Shown here: positions 17,640 through 24,927 of the stretch, piece by piece
How the letters are laid out: the number at the start of each line of letters is the position of its first letter
Numbering within the stretch: position 1 is the first letter of the stretch
Notes under the pieces: model-generated
What the model was told of the DNA's origin: nothing
The model's database searches: none
Seen by the model: only the letters and a program-made list of their open reading frames with translations
Assembly (NCBI GenBank): GCA_963667605.2
Contig: CAXXUZ010000001.1
Coordinates: forward strand, 248,001-312,000
Reading direction: 5' to 3'
DNA length: 64,000 bases
Source: JADLGL01 sp963667605
Lineage (GTDB): Bacteria; Pseudomonadota; Alphaproteobacteria; Rhizobiales; Kaistiaceae
Made by a program: the position numbers and the translations under genes

Positions 17640-18091
17640 TCTATGCCCATGGCTTCACTCGCGTGAAGTTTGCCGGGCCGCTCAAGTCGATGTTGTTCGC
17701 GATTGGTCTCACCGACGAGGAGATCGAGGGCAGCCGAAAAGAGTCTCCGCACCCGCTACTTTGCGGCAAGACGGCACGGCTCGCCATGCAAACGCTTGGC
17801 ACCGAATGGGGGCGCGACATGATCGGACCCGACTTTTGGGTCAACGTCTGGACCGAGACGGCGCGCGAAGAACTACACCAGGGCGGCAGGGTCGTCGTCG
17901 ATGATTGCCGCTTCGAGAACGAGGCCGGCACGGTGCGGCGCCTCGGCGGCACGATCATTCGCCTGACCGGCCGCGGCGGCATTGCCAGCGGCCATCAATC
18001 CGAGTTCATGGATTGGGCGGCTGACCATGAGGCGATTAACGATAACTCGATTTCGGCGTTGTTCCAACAGCTTGATACGATTGCGGCTTAG
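17597..18091 (+). pseudogene. Deoxynucleoside monophosphate kinase, N-terminal codons lost
   Basis: The frame reads GLAGSGKTTAADYL (P-loop), VKFAGPLKSMLFAIGLTDEE, LGTEWGRDMIGPDFWVN, VVDDCRFENEAGTVRRLGGT and ends in ISALFQQLDTIAA. This is the phage T4-gene-1-like kinase that converts dNMPs to dNDPs. The P-loop precedes any good start codon, and upstream DNA belongs to the prohead protease, so a deletion joined the two genes near 17595. A GTG at 17663 would give a protein without P-loop. Confidence 0.82.
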
Positions 18092-18498
18092 CGGGGCGGA
18101 TGCTACCTAACCCGCCGGAATGAAAGCAAAAGACAGACTTGCTGACGACGCCGTCGACATTCTGTACGCAGTTGCCGGCACTGTCTCAGTTTGAGTGGCG
18201 TGCCAGGAGCGACAATCAGCGCGCCCGCTTCGCCCTTGACAGCCACGCGGAATGAGATCGACACGTAGAGGTGTCTGGGTGTTGATTGAGCTGAGCTTGT
18301 GTGCACGGAGGCGACTCGTTAAACTGGCGGTCAGGATCGAACGCTTATGGTCGGTTCGGAAACGCGCGGATGATGCCCACCACGCGACTCCCATTGACGT
18401 TGCAGGACAGCAACACCACTTGGGTATCAAGCGCGGGGTGGTAACCATCCGGCGCTTTTTTGTCGATTTGAGTGGGCGTAGCGACAAGGAGGTTGCGG
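18092..18498. other. No gene assigned
   Basis: About 400 bases with several overlapping weak frames on both strands, none with ribosome site plus family resemblance. It may be the remains of phage structural genes. Confidence 0.4.
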
Positions 18499-18933
18499 TT
18501 GCCAAAGGGACCCGGTGGACAGAAACGGCCAGCTGACGTTATCGGCGCTGCCGTAAAAGTCGCCAAAATCGCAACCGGGGAAATTCACGAGGACCTTAGG
18601 CCCTCGTCTGGACGACATCGGAGTGGAAAGGCTGGCGGTCGGGCTCGTGCCGACAATCTTTCCGCCGACGAGCGGGTCAAGGCAGCCACGGTGGCAGCCA
18701 ACGCTCGATGGGGTAAAGAAAGGAGGCGAGCCATGACTACTATGACACCGCAGTGCGACCGGCTCGCCGACCGCTTTCGCGAGAAGGCGGCTGGCGGCCT
18801 TATTGACGTGAAGTTCTACCTGCGAAACACCCAGGAAGCTGCTGACGAACAGATTTGTCACGAAGTAAATAGACTCTATGACGCCGTTGGTCGTGGCGAG
18901 TTCAAGAAACTGGGGTTCAAGAAGCAGCGCTAG
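18499..18933 (+). CDS. Small basic phage/plasmid protein, fused in frame to next ORF
   Basis: A perfect AAGGAGG (18486-18492) sits 6 bases before TTG 18499. The product starts PKGPGGQKRPADVIGAAVKV then AKIATGEIHED, a middle stretch GKAGGRARADNLSADERVKA and AANARW. Short proteins with this layout (RPADVIG..IATGE...GRKGG.ARA..LS...R...A..AA.ARW) are common in alphaproteobacterial accessory DNA; their function is unknown to me. They usually end just after ARW(S/G)K. Here no stop occurs and the frame continues through ERRRAMTTM into a second ORF with its own ribosome site. Confidence 0.6.
   Translation: MPKGPGGQKRPADVIGAAVKVAKIATGEIHEDLRPSSGRHRSGKAGGRARADNLSADERVKAATVAANARWGKERRRAMTTMTPQCDRLADRFREKAAGGLIDVKFYLRNTQEAADEQICHEVNRLYDAVGRGEFKKLGFKKQR
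18733..18933 (+). CDS. Small hypothetical protein, internal start
   Basis: AGGAGG at 18721-18726 with a 6-base spacer precedes ATG 18733. MTTMTPQCDRLADRFREKAA is followed by GLIDVKFYLRNTQEAADEQI and GEFKKLGFKKQR. It looks like an independent small gene whose start lies in frame within the upstream ORF. A strong terminator follows 25 bases after the stop. Confidence 0.55.
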   Translation: MTTMTPQCDRLADRFREKAAGGLIDVKFYLRNTQEAADEQICHEVNRLYDAVGRGEFKKLGFKKQR

Positions 18934-18958
18934 GCCAACCTAGCATTGCAAAGATGCA

Positions 18959-18993
18959 GAAAAGGCCCTAGCCCCACCGGCTGGGGCCTTTTC
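18959..18993 (+). terminator. Strong hairpin terminator
   Basis: GAAAAGGCCC TAGCC - loop CCACC - GGCTG GGGCCTTTTC gives a 15-bp stem with one T-G pair, ending in TTTTC. It lies between the two small genes and the peptidase-like gene and could work in both directions. Confidence 0.8.
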
Positions 18994-19001
18994 TGTTCAG
19001 G

Positions 19002-19622
19002 GTGGCATCCGTGAGGATTCTGTACACCGAGATTGCGGCGGCGCTGGAGAAGGTAGCCACGGTCAAGAAACACGAGCTCATCCTTTGTCGTGAGCCAGAG
19101 CAGATTCCTGTCGATATCAACAATCTGATCGCCGCCGTTGGCGAACTCACGAGCACCTATATCGAAGTCAACGAGGTCGATTTCGAAGGGGAACACGTCC
19201 ACGGAATGCTCGAACGATATGAGGATAGATCACAAATCTGGATCAAACGAGATCAGTTGGATGACTATAAGAACCTGGCCACCGCCAAGGAGCTCTGCCA
19301 TTTGCTCGTTGATAGCGCCGAGCATTTTTCACCGCGGGGGGCCTCAACCATCAAGGATATGGTTAAGGAATTGGTCATGCCCGACAGCGTCGACGGCGCG
19401 AATGTAGCTTCCGAATACATCGCTGAAGTGGCAGCGATCGAAATACTCTACCCAATTGAGTTTCGAGAGGGTGACTTAGCCGAATTGGTGGACGGCTCCG
19501 AGACCAGAAAAACCTTGGCTCTTCGCTACGATGTCCCCGAGTACGTCGTCAGTCGCGTCCTCAACCCTACCTATCACAAGCAGATAAGCAAGGCTTGGAA
19601 GATGGTGAGCGGGTCAAACTGA
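19002..19622 (+). CDS. ImmA/IrrE-like protein with a degenerate zinc motif
   Basis: About 206 residues from GTG 19002 (or GTG 19011). ImmA/IrrE-type proteins are metalloproteases that cut phage or mobile-element repressors. The order fits: IWIKRDQLDDYKNLATAKEL, the HExxH position reading KELCH in AKELCHLLVDSAEH, and the downstream helix ASEYIAEVAAIEILYPIEF where the third ligand glutamate normally lies. The first ligand His is replaced by Lys. The C-terminus (LALRYDVPEYVVSRVL) resembles an HTH-like tail. If the assignment is right, the enzyme may be catalytically dead. It lies after a strong terminator and faces a convergent repressor fragment, a typical regulatory corner. Confidence 0.5.
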   Translation: MASVRILYTEIAAALEKVATVKKHELILCREPEQIPVDINNLIAAVGELTSTYIEVNEVDFEGEHVHGMLERYEDRSQIWIKRDQLDDYKNLATAKELCHLLVDSAEHFSPRGASTIKDMVKELVMPDSVDGANVASEYIAEVAAIEILYPIEFREGDLAELVDGSETRKTLALRYDVPEYVVSRVLNPTYHKQISKAWKMVSGSN

Positions 19623-19766
19623 TAACAATTCGCCCGCCGCCTCTTGTGTGAGGCCGAGGCGGGCGAGGTGTTCGCGGTACTCTGAGTGAGTCATTTGTCG
19701 CGCGGGTTGATCGGTGTCGATCCCTTTTTCGTCGATTAAGATGTCAATCCATGTCGCGAAGTTTAT
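19614..19766 (-). pseudogene. Truncated HTH protein fused to a small conserved N-terminus
   Basis: Read from ATA 19764-19766 (GAGGAG 8 bases upstream, so probably a lost ATG): NFATWIDILIDEKGIDTD, then QPARQMTHSEYREHLARLGL followed by TQEAAGELLSV and a stop. The second part is the first helix pair of a phage HTH regulator, cut after the turn. The first part matches the start of a different small protein family. This looks like two gene scraps joined. A complete start and C-terminus are both missing. Confidence 0.4.
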
Positions 19767-19859
19767 GGCGTCGTCTCCTCTTGTTGACCTCTCGTTGACC
19801 GACAAGAGGCAAATATTGCCAACTATCAAACTCAATCGACGAGCACGAACCGAGATCAA

Positions 19860-20333
19860 AGTGTCCAGCTTTTACCCTCGAAACGGGCCGCGCTGGACAA
19901 TTACGGCAAAAAGAATAATGATTTCAAGTGGGTTTTTCGTTGCTCGATACCCCTAGGGAGTGCTAATAAATTCAATCACTTGCACTATTGCTCCCGGCGG
20001 CGACTCGATCGACGACCGAGAATAAACCAAAGATCGCGCATCCGTAGCCCGCGATTTCGTTTGTTTGGACGCATCGTTTGATAATCCGTGGTCGAATCGC
20101 TCGATCACCATGGACACCAGTCTTTTCAATGAGTTACGTAAGTCATAAGAACGACCCCTTGCCTTAGGTGGCGCATAGGTGGCGAGGGGGAGAAATCTGT
20201 CAGGTGGGAGATGCCTGACTTGCCGAGGAAGGATTCAAGTTGTGAGCCTCAACTCGACGAGGGGGGCATTCAATCAGCCCCGTCCCCGGCCGATCGATCA
20301 TGGACCTGACCCCCGGCGCCGCGGCGGACCTGA
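19860..20333. other. Intergenic, AT-richer than surroundings
   Basis: No credible gene. Contains a separated inverted repeat (GTCCAGC near 19862 and GCTGGAC near 19893) that could be an operator-like or hairpin site, and a stretch near 20225-20260 resembling an anticodon arm but no complete tRNA. Confidence 0.4.
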
Positions 20334-20675
20334 TCATTGATGCCGTTCTTCATAGCTTGAACCCGCGTCTGCCAGCTGCTTTAGATACTCCATGAACGGA
20401 ACCCCTTTGTATCGTTGTTGAGACGAGATCACCTCGGTGGTGATGTTGTCGAAGTGGTCATCCAGGACCGTGGCCCGCTCGTGCTCCAGGGGAGATGGAC
20501 AGAAGCAAAGTTCGCTCCATTCGATCTCACCAGCGTCGTTGAGAACGGCCCTTCTCATTGAACCGGCGATCTCATGCCCGTCAGGGATTTGCCTCTCGAC
20601 GGTTCCATCTGCCAGTTTCGTGAGAAACGATGGCGCAGTCTCGGTCCGGAACCTGGCGCGAACTCTGTAGATCAT
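20334..20675 (-). CDS. Conserved-looking hypothetical protein, operon with upstream gene
   Basis: 113 residues: MIYRVRARFRTETAPSFLTK, LADGTVERQIPDGHEIAGSM, WSELCFCPSPLEHERATVLD, DHFDNITTE and GVPFMEYLKQLADAG. The layout suggests a soluble protein. I recall similar hypothetical proteins but no function. Its ATG overlaps the stop of the upstream gene by ATGA, so the two are translated together. Intact. Confidence 0.6.
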   Translation of the reverse strand: MIYRVRARFRTETAPSFLTKLADGTVERQIPDGHEIAGSMRRAVLNDAGEIEWSELCFCPSPLEHERATVLDDHFDNITTEVISSQQRYKGVPFMEYLKQLADAGSSYEERHQ

Positions 20676-20920
20676 TCGCCTTCCATTCCCTGGGCTTGGA
20701 TTTCTGGGCCCGACCCCAGCGGTGGTCCGAATTCCACTTCCATTTGCGTGAGGTCGAAGCTGGCCAGGACACTGTCGGCAACTGCGTCGGCGATCTTGTC
20801 CTTTGCGGTGTCGGCGACCAGCGTGAGCTTGTCGGAATACCGACGACGGAGGCCCCTGGGGACCATCGCAAGGGCCACCGAAACGATCACTCGAGGCCTG
20901 TCTTTTATGTCCTCAGCCAC
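20672..20920 (-). CDS. Small hypothetical protein, first gene of a two-gene unit
   Basis: 82 residues, MAEDIKDRPRVIVSVALAMV then PRGLRRRYSDKLTLVADTAK and an acidic end (QMEVEFGPPLGSGPEI). No membrane segment strong enough to call. Overlaps the next start by ATGA. Size and pairing recall toxin-antitoxin or defence pairs, but nothing in the sequence proves that. Confidence 0.5.
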   Translation of the reverse strand: MAEDIKDRPRVIVSVALAMVPRGLRRRYSDKLTLVADTAKDKIADAVADSVLASFDLTQMEVEFGPPLGSGPEIQAQGMEGE

Positions 20921-21408
20921 GAGAACATAATAGGAACAAAGTGGACCACGTCAACTCTGAATTCAGGACCGCTATGAGGCCTGAATGTTTTCAAAACAAT
21001 CAAAGGAAATCAAACGCACAGGCCTTTGGAATATCGCTCGTGGCGCGCGATTCCTGGTCCCTGGTCATGGAAGAATCAAAAACGGTTAGGCTCGGAGGGC
21101 TTCCCTGCTGAGCAGGAAAATGACCCTCATATGAATCCACCGGGGTAGGCCATCGCAGGCCTACCCCCCCCTTTGTGTAGTTCGGAGCCGTCCCCTCAGC
21201 AGGTCTTTCAGACGTTCACCAGCGATCGATGATGCCACGCCTCACGGCGCGACCTGAGAAGCCGTCTTTGCTATGGTGTTGCGGGCCGATTCAGGCACAA
21301 TCAATACGGGCGAGGATTTGCCGGCTCGGCCCGGGAAGTTGCACTAGCGGCCGCCGGACTCGCCTCAGGTCAAGAAGCAAGCGTCTCTGAACCAGGAGAA
21401 AGTGGAAA
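20921..21408. other. Intergenic with one hairpin
   Basis: No gene recognised in about 490 bases. A perfect 10-bp hairpin is described separately. Confidence 0.5.
21142..21167. terminator. Candidate hairpin terminator or processing site
   Basis: GGGGTAGGCC - ATCGCA - GGCCTACCCC is a perfect 10-bp stem with 6-base loop, followed on the plus strand by CCCCCCTTTG. Without a U run it is a weak terminator; no gene ends directly upstream. Confidence 0.45.
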
Positions 21409-21840
21409 TTGAATCATCTAGGCAAGGTGGCCGCCCTGATTGTCTTATGGCTGATAGCGGGATCGAGCGCTTCGCTGACCGCTCATTCCGATGTTCGGCT
21501 GGAAAGTTTCGCGCCGACGGACGACATTGAGCTATTTTACTTTACGATTGAGCCCGGCGATGTGTCGGTGTTGTTTTACGCTGCGGCCGAAGACCCAACC
21601 GACAACGTGATTATCGTTGAGTTGATTGGCCCCAATGGCGAGACGCTCTATATCGCGAACGACGATGGTGACGTCACCGGCGAAATGTTTCGAGATAAGT
21701 TAATCATCGGTCGGCACGAAGTAGCAATGTATCTTCCAAACGCGTCGCAGTTTGAGTTGGAACCGGGTGAGTATTCCGTGGTGGTTCTAACCGAGTATGA
21801 GAGCAAAATCAGTGAAGCGGGTATCATCGTAAGATCTTGA
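21409..21840 (+). CDS. Secreted hypothetical protein, possibly PPC-like beta domain
   Basis: A TTG start with GGAG about 15 bases upstream gives a signal peptide (MNHLGKVAALIVLWLIAGSS) and then a beta-rich domain: DIELFYFTIEPGDVSVLFYA, VIIVELIGPNGETLYIAND and FELEPGEYSVVVLTEYES. The alternation of ...F.I..GD...... and ..L..G.Y.V.V resembles bacterial pre-peptidase C-terminal (PPC) domains, which accompany secreted hydrolases. 143 residues. A cut gene follows 78 bases later and may have been its partner. Confidence 0.55.
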   Translation: MNHLGKVAALIVLWLIAGSSASLTAHSDVRLESFAPTDDIELFYFTIEPGDVSVLFYAAAEDPTDNVIIVELIGPNGETLYIANDDGDVTGEMFRDKLIIGRHEVAMYLPNASQFELEPGEYSVVVLTEYESKISEAGIIVRS

Positions 21841-21918
21841 GAGGTAACTGGTACCCAAGTTATTGACATTAACCTATTGATCCTTACCAATGATATTTCG
21901 CTCAGCGAATTTTAGTTG

Positions 21919-22239
21919 ATGAAACTAGAATTACGTAGAGAGATAGACTCAATTCTGTCTCCTCACAACATGGGCGTAGGAAACATTGGGGTCACGATGG
22001 GATCTGCAGCGCTGAAACAGCGCTTTCCCAATATTCTTTTTCCCGAGGAGGAAGATTTGACGAACCCTGAGTTGCTCTCCCTCTGTCAAGAGATGGGTGA
22101 TGTCATCGGCTACGAGCGTGCCCTGAATGTGGCCTTGGTAGATCAGTTTGCCGGCATCGACGCCAACGGCGTCGCCGTAGGGCTCCCCGGCAGCCCGATG
22201 GTGGAAGGTTCGCCGATTTCGTGCGTCGTCACTGCTTTG
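21919..22239 (+). pseudogene. Unknown protein, truncated by IS3 copy 3
   Basis: ATG 21919 starts MKLELRREIDSILSPHNMGV; the reading continues GNIGVTMGSAALKQRFPN, MGDVIGYERALNVALVDQFA and stops being native at 22240 where the IS begins. No clear ribosome site. I cannot place it in a family. The rest of the gene is absent on the far side of the IS. Confidence 0.5.
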
Positions 22240-22325
22240 TGTCCGGCGTCAGCGCCCCTGGGACAGATTGGGCGGATTGAACAAGAGAGGGTTTCTGGCT
22301 CATCTTAACCCACGAGGGATTGAAG

Positions 22326-22700
22326 ATGAGACGGAACACCAATCACCAGAAAGCATCGGCCGAGAAGGTCGTGAAGGACATCCGGCGGGCGACTCGTCGG
22401 CAGTTCGGCGCCGAAGAGAAGATCCGGATCGTTCTGGAGGGCCTGCGCGGCGAGGACAGTATCGCTGAGCTGTGTCGCCGTGAGGGGATCAACCAGAACC
22501 TCTATTACCGCTGGTCGAAGGACTTCCTGGAGGCCGGGAAGAAGCGCCTGGCGGGTGACACTGCCCGTGAGGCTACCTCCGATGAGGTCCGGCATCTTCG
22601 CAGTGAGGCACTGGCACTCAAGGAGGCCGTTGCTGACCTGACGCTGGACAACCGTCTACTCAAAAAAAGCATGATCGCGGATGGGGGAGAGGAGGCATGA
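22326..22700 (+). CDS. IS3-family transposase OrfA
   Basis: 124 residues from ATG 22326, with GAGGG 7 bases upstream. The helix-turn-helix (GEDSIAELCRREGINQNLYY) binds the IS ends; a leucine-rich segment follows (LRSEALALKEAVADLTLDNR). Its TGA overlaps the OrfB ATG. No slippery frameshift site is needed to read OrfB here because of the ATGA coupling. This is the only intact OrfA in the window and could supply the other copies in trans. Confidence 0.93.
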   Translation: MRRNTNHQKASAEKVVKDIRRATRRQFGAEEKIRIVLEGLRGEDSIAELCRREGINQNLYYRWSKDFLEAGKKRLAGDTAREATSDEVRHLRSEALALKEAVADLTLDNRLLKKSMIADGGEEA

Positions 22701-23677
22701 GGTATCCACTATCGGAGAAGCTGGAGATCATCCGGCTGGTTGAGCGATCCCATCTGCCGGCCAAGCGCACGCTGGCGCAGTTGGGCATTCCCCGCACCTC
22801 GTTTTATCGCTGGTACGACCGCTGTCTGACCGGCGGACCGGAGGCCCTGGAGGACCGCCGCTCGCGGCCTGGCCAAGTCTGGAACCGTATCCCCGATGAG
22901 GTGAGAGACCGGATCGTACAGCTGGCGCTGGACGAGACGGATCTGTCGCCGCGGGAACTGGCTGTCCGGTTCACAGACACAGAGGGCTACTTTGTATCGG
23001 AATCCTCGGTTTATCGACTGCTCAAGGCCCATGATCTGATCACCAGCCCGGCCTTTATCGTCCTCAAGGCGTCCGACGAGTTCCAGGACAAGACCACGGC
23101 GCCAAACCAGCTCTGGCAGACCGACTTCACTTACCTCAAGGTCATTGATTGGGGCTGGTTCTACCTCTCCACCGTGCTCGACGACTTCTCGCGCACCATT
23201 ATCGCGTGGAAGCTCTGCACCACGATGAAGGCCGAGGACGTCACCGATACGCTGGAACTGGCGCTCAAGGCGTCAGGTCGCGATCGGGCAACGGTCATTC
23301 ACAAGCCACGGCTCCTGTCTGACAACGGCTCCAGCTACATCGCCGACGATCTGGCCAAATGGCTCGACGACCGCGATATGGAGCACATTCGCGGCGCTCC
23401 CTATCATCCGCAAACCCAGGGCAAGATCGAGCGTTGGCATCAAACCCTGAAGAACCGCATCCTTTTGGAAAATTACTATCTGCCTGGCGACTTGGAGACA
23501 CAGATCGAGGCCTTCGTCGGCCACTACAATTATCACCGCTACCACGAGAGCCTGGGCAACCCCACGCCGGCCGATGTCTACTTCGGACGCGGCCAGACCA
23601 TCCTGTTGAAAAGAGAAAAGATCAAACAAAAGACGCTACAAACCCGGCGCTTGCAATACCGCAAAACCGCCGCATAA
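22697..23677 (+). CDS. IS3-family transposase OrfB (copy 3)
   Basis: 326-residue rve transposase with the three acidic residues in LWQTDFTYLKV, LLSDNGSSYIADD and GKIERWHQTL. It differs by Pro for Leu in ESLGNPTPADVYFG. Intact and coupled to an intact OrfA, so this copy is the likely active one. Confidence 0.94.
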   Translation: MRYPLSEKLEIIRLVERSHLPAKRTLAQLGIPRTSFYRWYDRCLTGGPEALEDRRSRPGQVWNRIPDEVRDRIVQLALDETDLSPRELAVRFTDTEGYFVSESSVYRLLKAHDLITSPAFIVLKASDEFQDKTTAPNQLWQTDFTYLKVIDWGWFYLSTVLDDFSRTIIAWKLCTTMKAEDVTDTLELALKASGRDRATVIHKPRLLSDNGSSYIADDLAKWLDDRDMEHIRGAPYHPQTQGKIERWHQTLKNRILLENYYLPGDLETQIEAFVGHYNYHRYHESLGNPTPADVYFGRGQTILLKREKIKQKTLQTRRLQYRKTAA

Positions 23678-23752
23678 AATGACCAACCAGATGGGCCGAA
23701 CCCTCTCTTAAATCAGGCCGCTCATCGGTTCCAAATTATCTGACGACGGACA

Positions 23753-24089
23753 GTAGCCTCACGGGCAGTGTCACCCGCCAGGCGCTTCTTCCCGGCCTCC
23801 AGGAAGTCCTTCGACCAGCGGTAATAGAGGTTCTGGTTGATCCCCTCACGGCGACACAGCTCAGCGATACTGTCCTCGCCGCGCAGGCCCTCCAGAACGA
23901 TCCGGATCTTCTCTTCGGCGCCGAACTGCCGACGAGTCGCCCGCCGGATGTCCTTCACGACCTTCTCGGCCGATGCTTTCTGGTGATTGGTGTTCCGTCT
24001 CATCTTCAATCCCTCGTGGGTTAAGATGAGCCAGAAACCCTCTCTTGTTCAATCCGCCCAATCTGTCCCAGGGGCGCCGACGCCGGACA
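23753..24089 (-). mobile_element. IS3-family element fragment (left 337 bp, inverted)
   Basis: Matches the first 337 bases of the IS, from its left end at 24089 (CGCCGGACA) through orfA codon 83 (LAGDTAREAT; gene start at 24001-24003), and then stops where copy 3 begins. It is the remains of an older copy hit by copy 3. Confidence 0.92.
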
Positions 24090-24302
24090 GTCTCTGACAA
24101 TATTGTAGCCCGCTTGAAGCCCGATCTAACCGGCTCCCGGCCCGAGGATGTAGCCTCCGTGGGCACCAAAATAAGCGCCGGACCAATCAATCGCCGGCGA
24201 TGGCGGCGGCGGAGCGCCGATCGCGATCGCGCCTTTTCCATTCGCGGAGACCGCTGTAGCGAGAAGGAGTGCGCCGATGGCGATGCTACGCTTGAACAGC
24301 AT
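24090..24302 (-). pseudogene. Outer-membrane beta-barrel protein (Omp25-like), 5' remnant
   Basis: From ATG 24300-24302 the reading is a signal peptide MLFKRSIAIGALLLATAVSA, then PPPPSPAIDWSGAYFGAHGG, YILGPGAG, an in-frame TAG (24126-24128) and IGLQAGYNIVRD up to the IS end. DWSGxYxGxHGGY is the usual start of alphaproteobacterial Omp25/31-type barrels. Two defects, a nonsense codon and truncation by the IS, make it dead. Confidence 0.7.
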
Positions 24303-24857
24303 AATACTCACCGAGGGTCGGACCGAAGTTGAAAAAGGGGCGCGACAATGCTCGCTCCCCAAGAGGACCCGATCAATCACCCTAGTGGATAAAATTTGAC
24401 GTTTGAATCCCGCGAGGGATTCTCGCCGGGCACGTTGTGTGCGAGTCTGGCGCATGCGGCCAGGAATCATCGTCGATGTGAGTACCGCCGACCGTGCTCG
24501 TCTCGAAGCGGTCGTTGCGGACCGGAACAGCCGGCAGAAACACGTGTGGCGGGCACGGATCGTCCTTCTGAGCGGGGATGGTCTCGGCACGGTCGAGATC
24601 ATGCGCCGCACCGGCAAGAGCAAGACAGCGGTTTGGCGTTGGCAGGAGCGCTTCATGCACGAGGGTGTCGAGGGGTTGCTGCGGGACAAGACGCGACCCT
24701 CGCGCGTTCCGCCGCTCGGCCGGGAAATCGCTGACCGCGTCGTCGCGCTGACGCTGAGTGCGCCGCGCCACGAGGCGACACATTGGACGGCGCCGGCGAT
24801 GGCCAAGACGGTCGGCATCAGCGTCAGCGCGGTACAGCGCATCTGGCGGGCGCACGG

Positions 24858-24865
24858 GCTTCAGC
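24858..24865 (+). repeat. 8-bp target duplication, left (GCTTCAGC)
   Basis: Identical to 27868-27875; brackets the IS1595-type element exactly and belongs to the IS630 transposase codons for LQ. Confidence 0.93.
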
Positions 24866-24927
24866 GGGAATTATATACTTGACGGAATGAGCCTACGACA
24901 CTATGTTGAACTGAAGGGGGATTTAAT

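Larger units (their letters stand above)
22240..23752 (+). mobile_element. IS3-family element, copy 3 (complete, 1513 bp)
   Basis: Reference copy: TGTCCGGCGTCAG at the left end and the inverse of TGTCCGTCGTCAG at the right end, two intact overlapping transposase genes. The right end is joined directly to an inverted fragment of a fifth copy (23753-24089), so this copy inserted into another copy or recombined with it. No target duplication. Confidence 0.93.

Noticed and set aside
18107..18566. Overlapping minus-strand frames with stretches such as HPALDTQVVLLSCNVNGSR
   Set aside because: They change frame repeatedly, lack ribosome sites and oppose a plus-strand gene with a perfect Shine-Dalgarno.
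20220..20265. tRNA-like stretch (GATTCAAGTTGTGAGCCTCAACTCGACGAGG)-type hairpin region
   Set aside because: An anticodon-arm-like hairpin with a 7-base loop can be drawn, but there is no acceptor stem, D arm or T arm.
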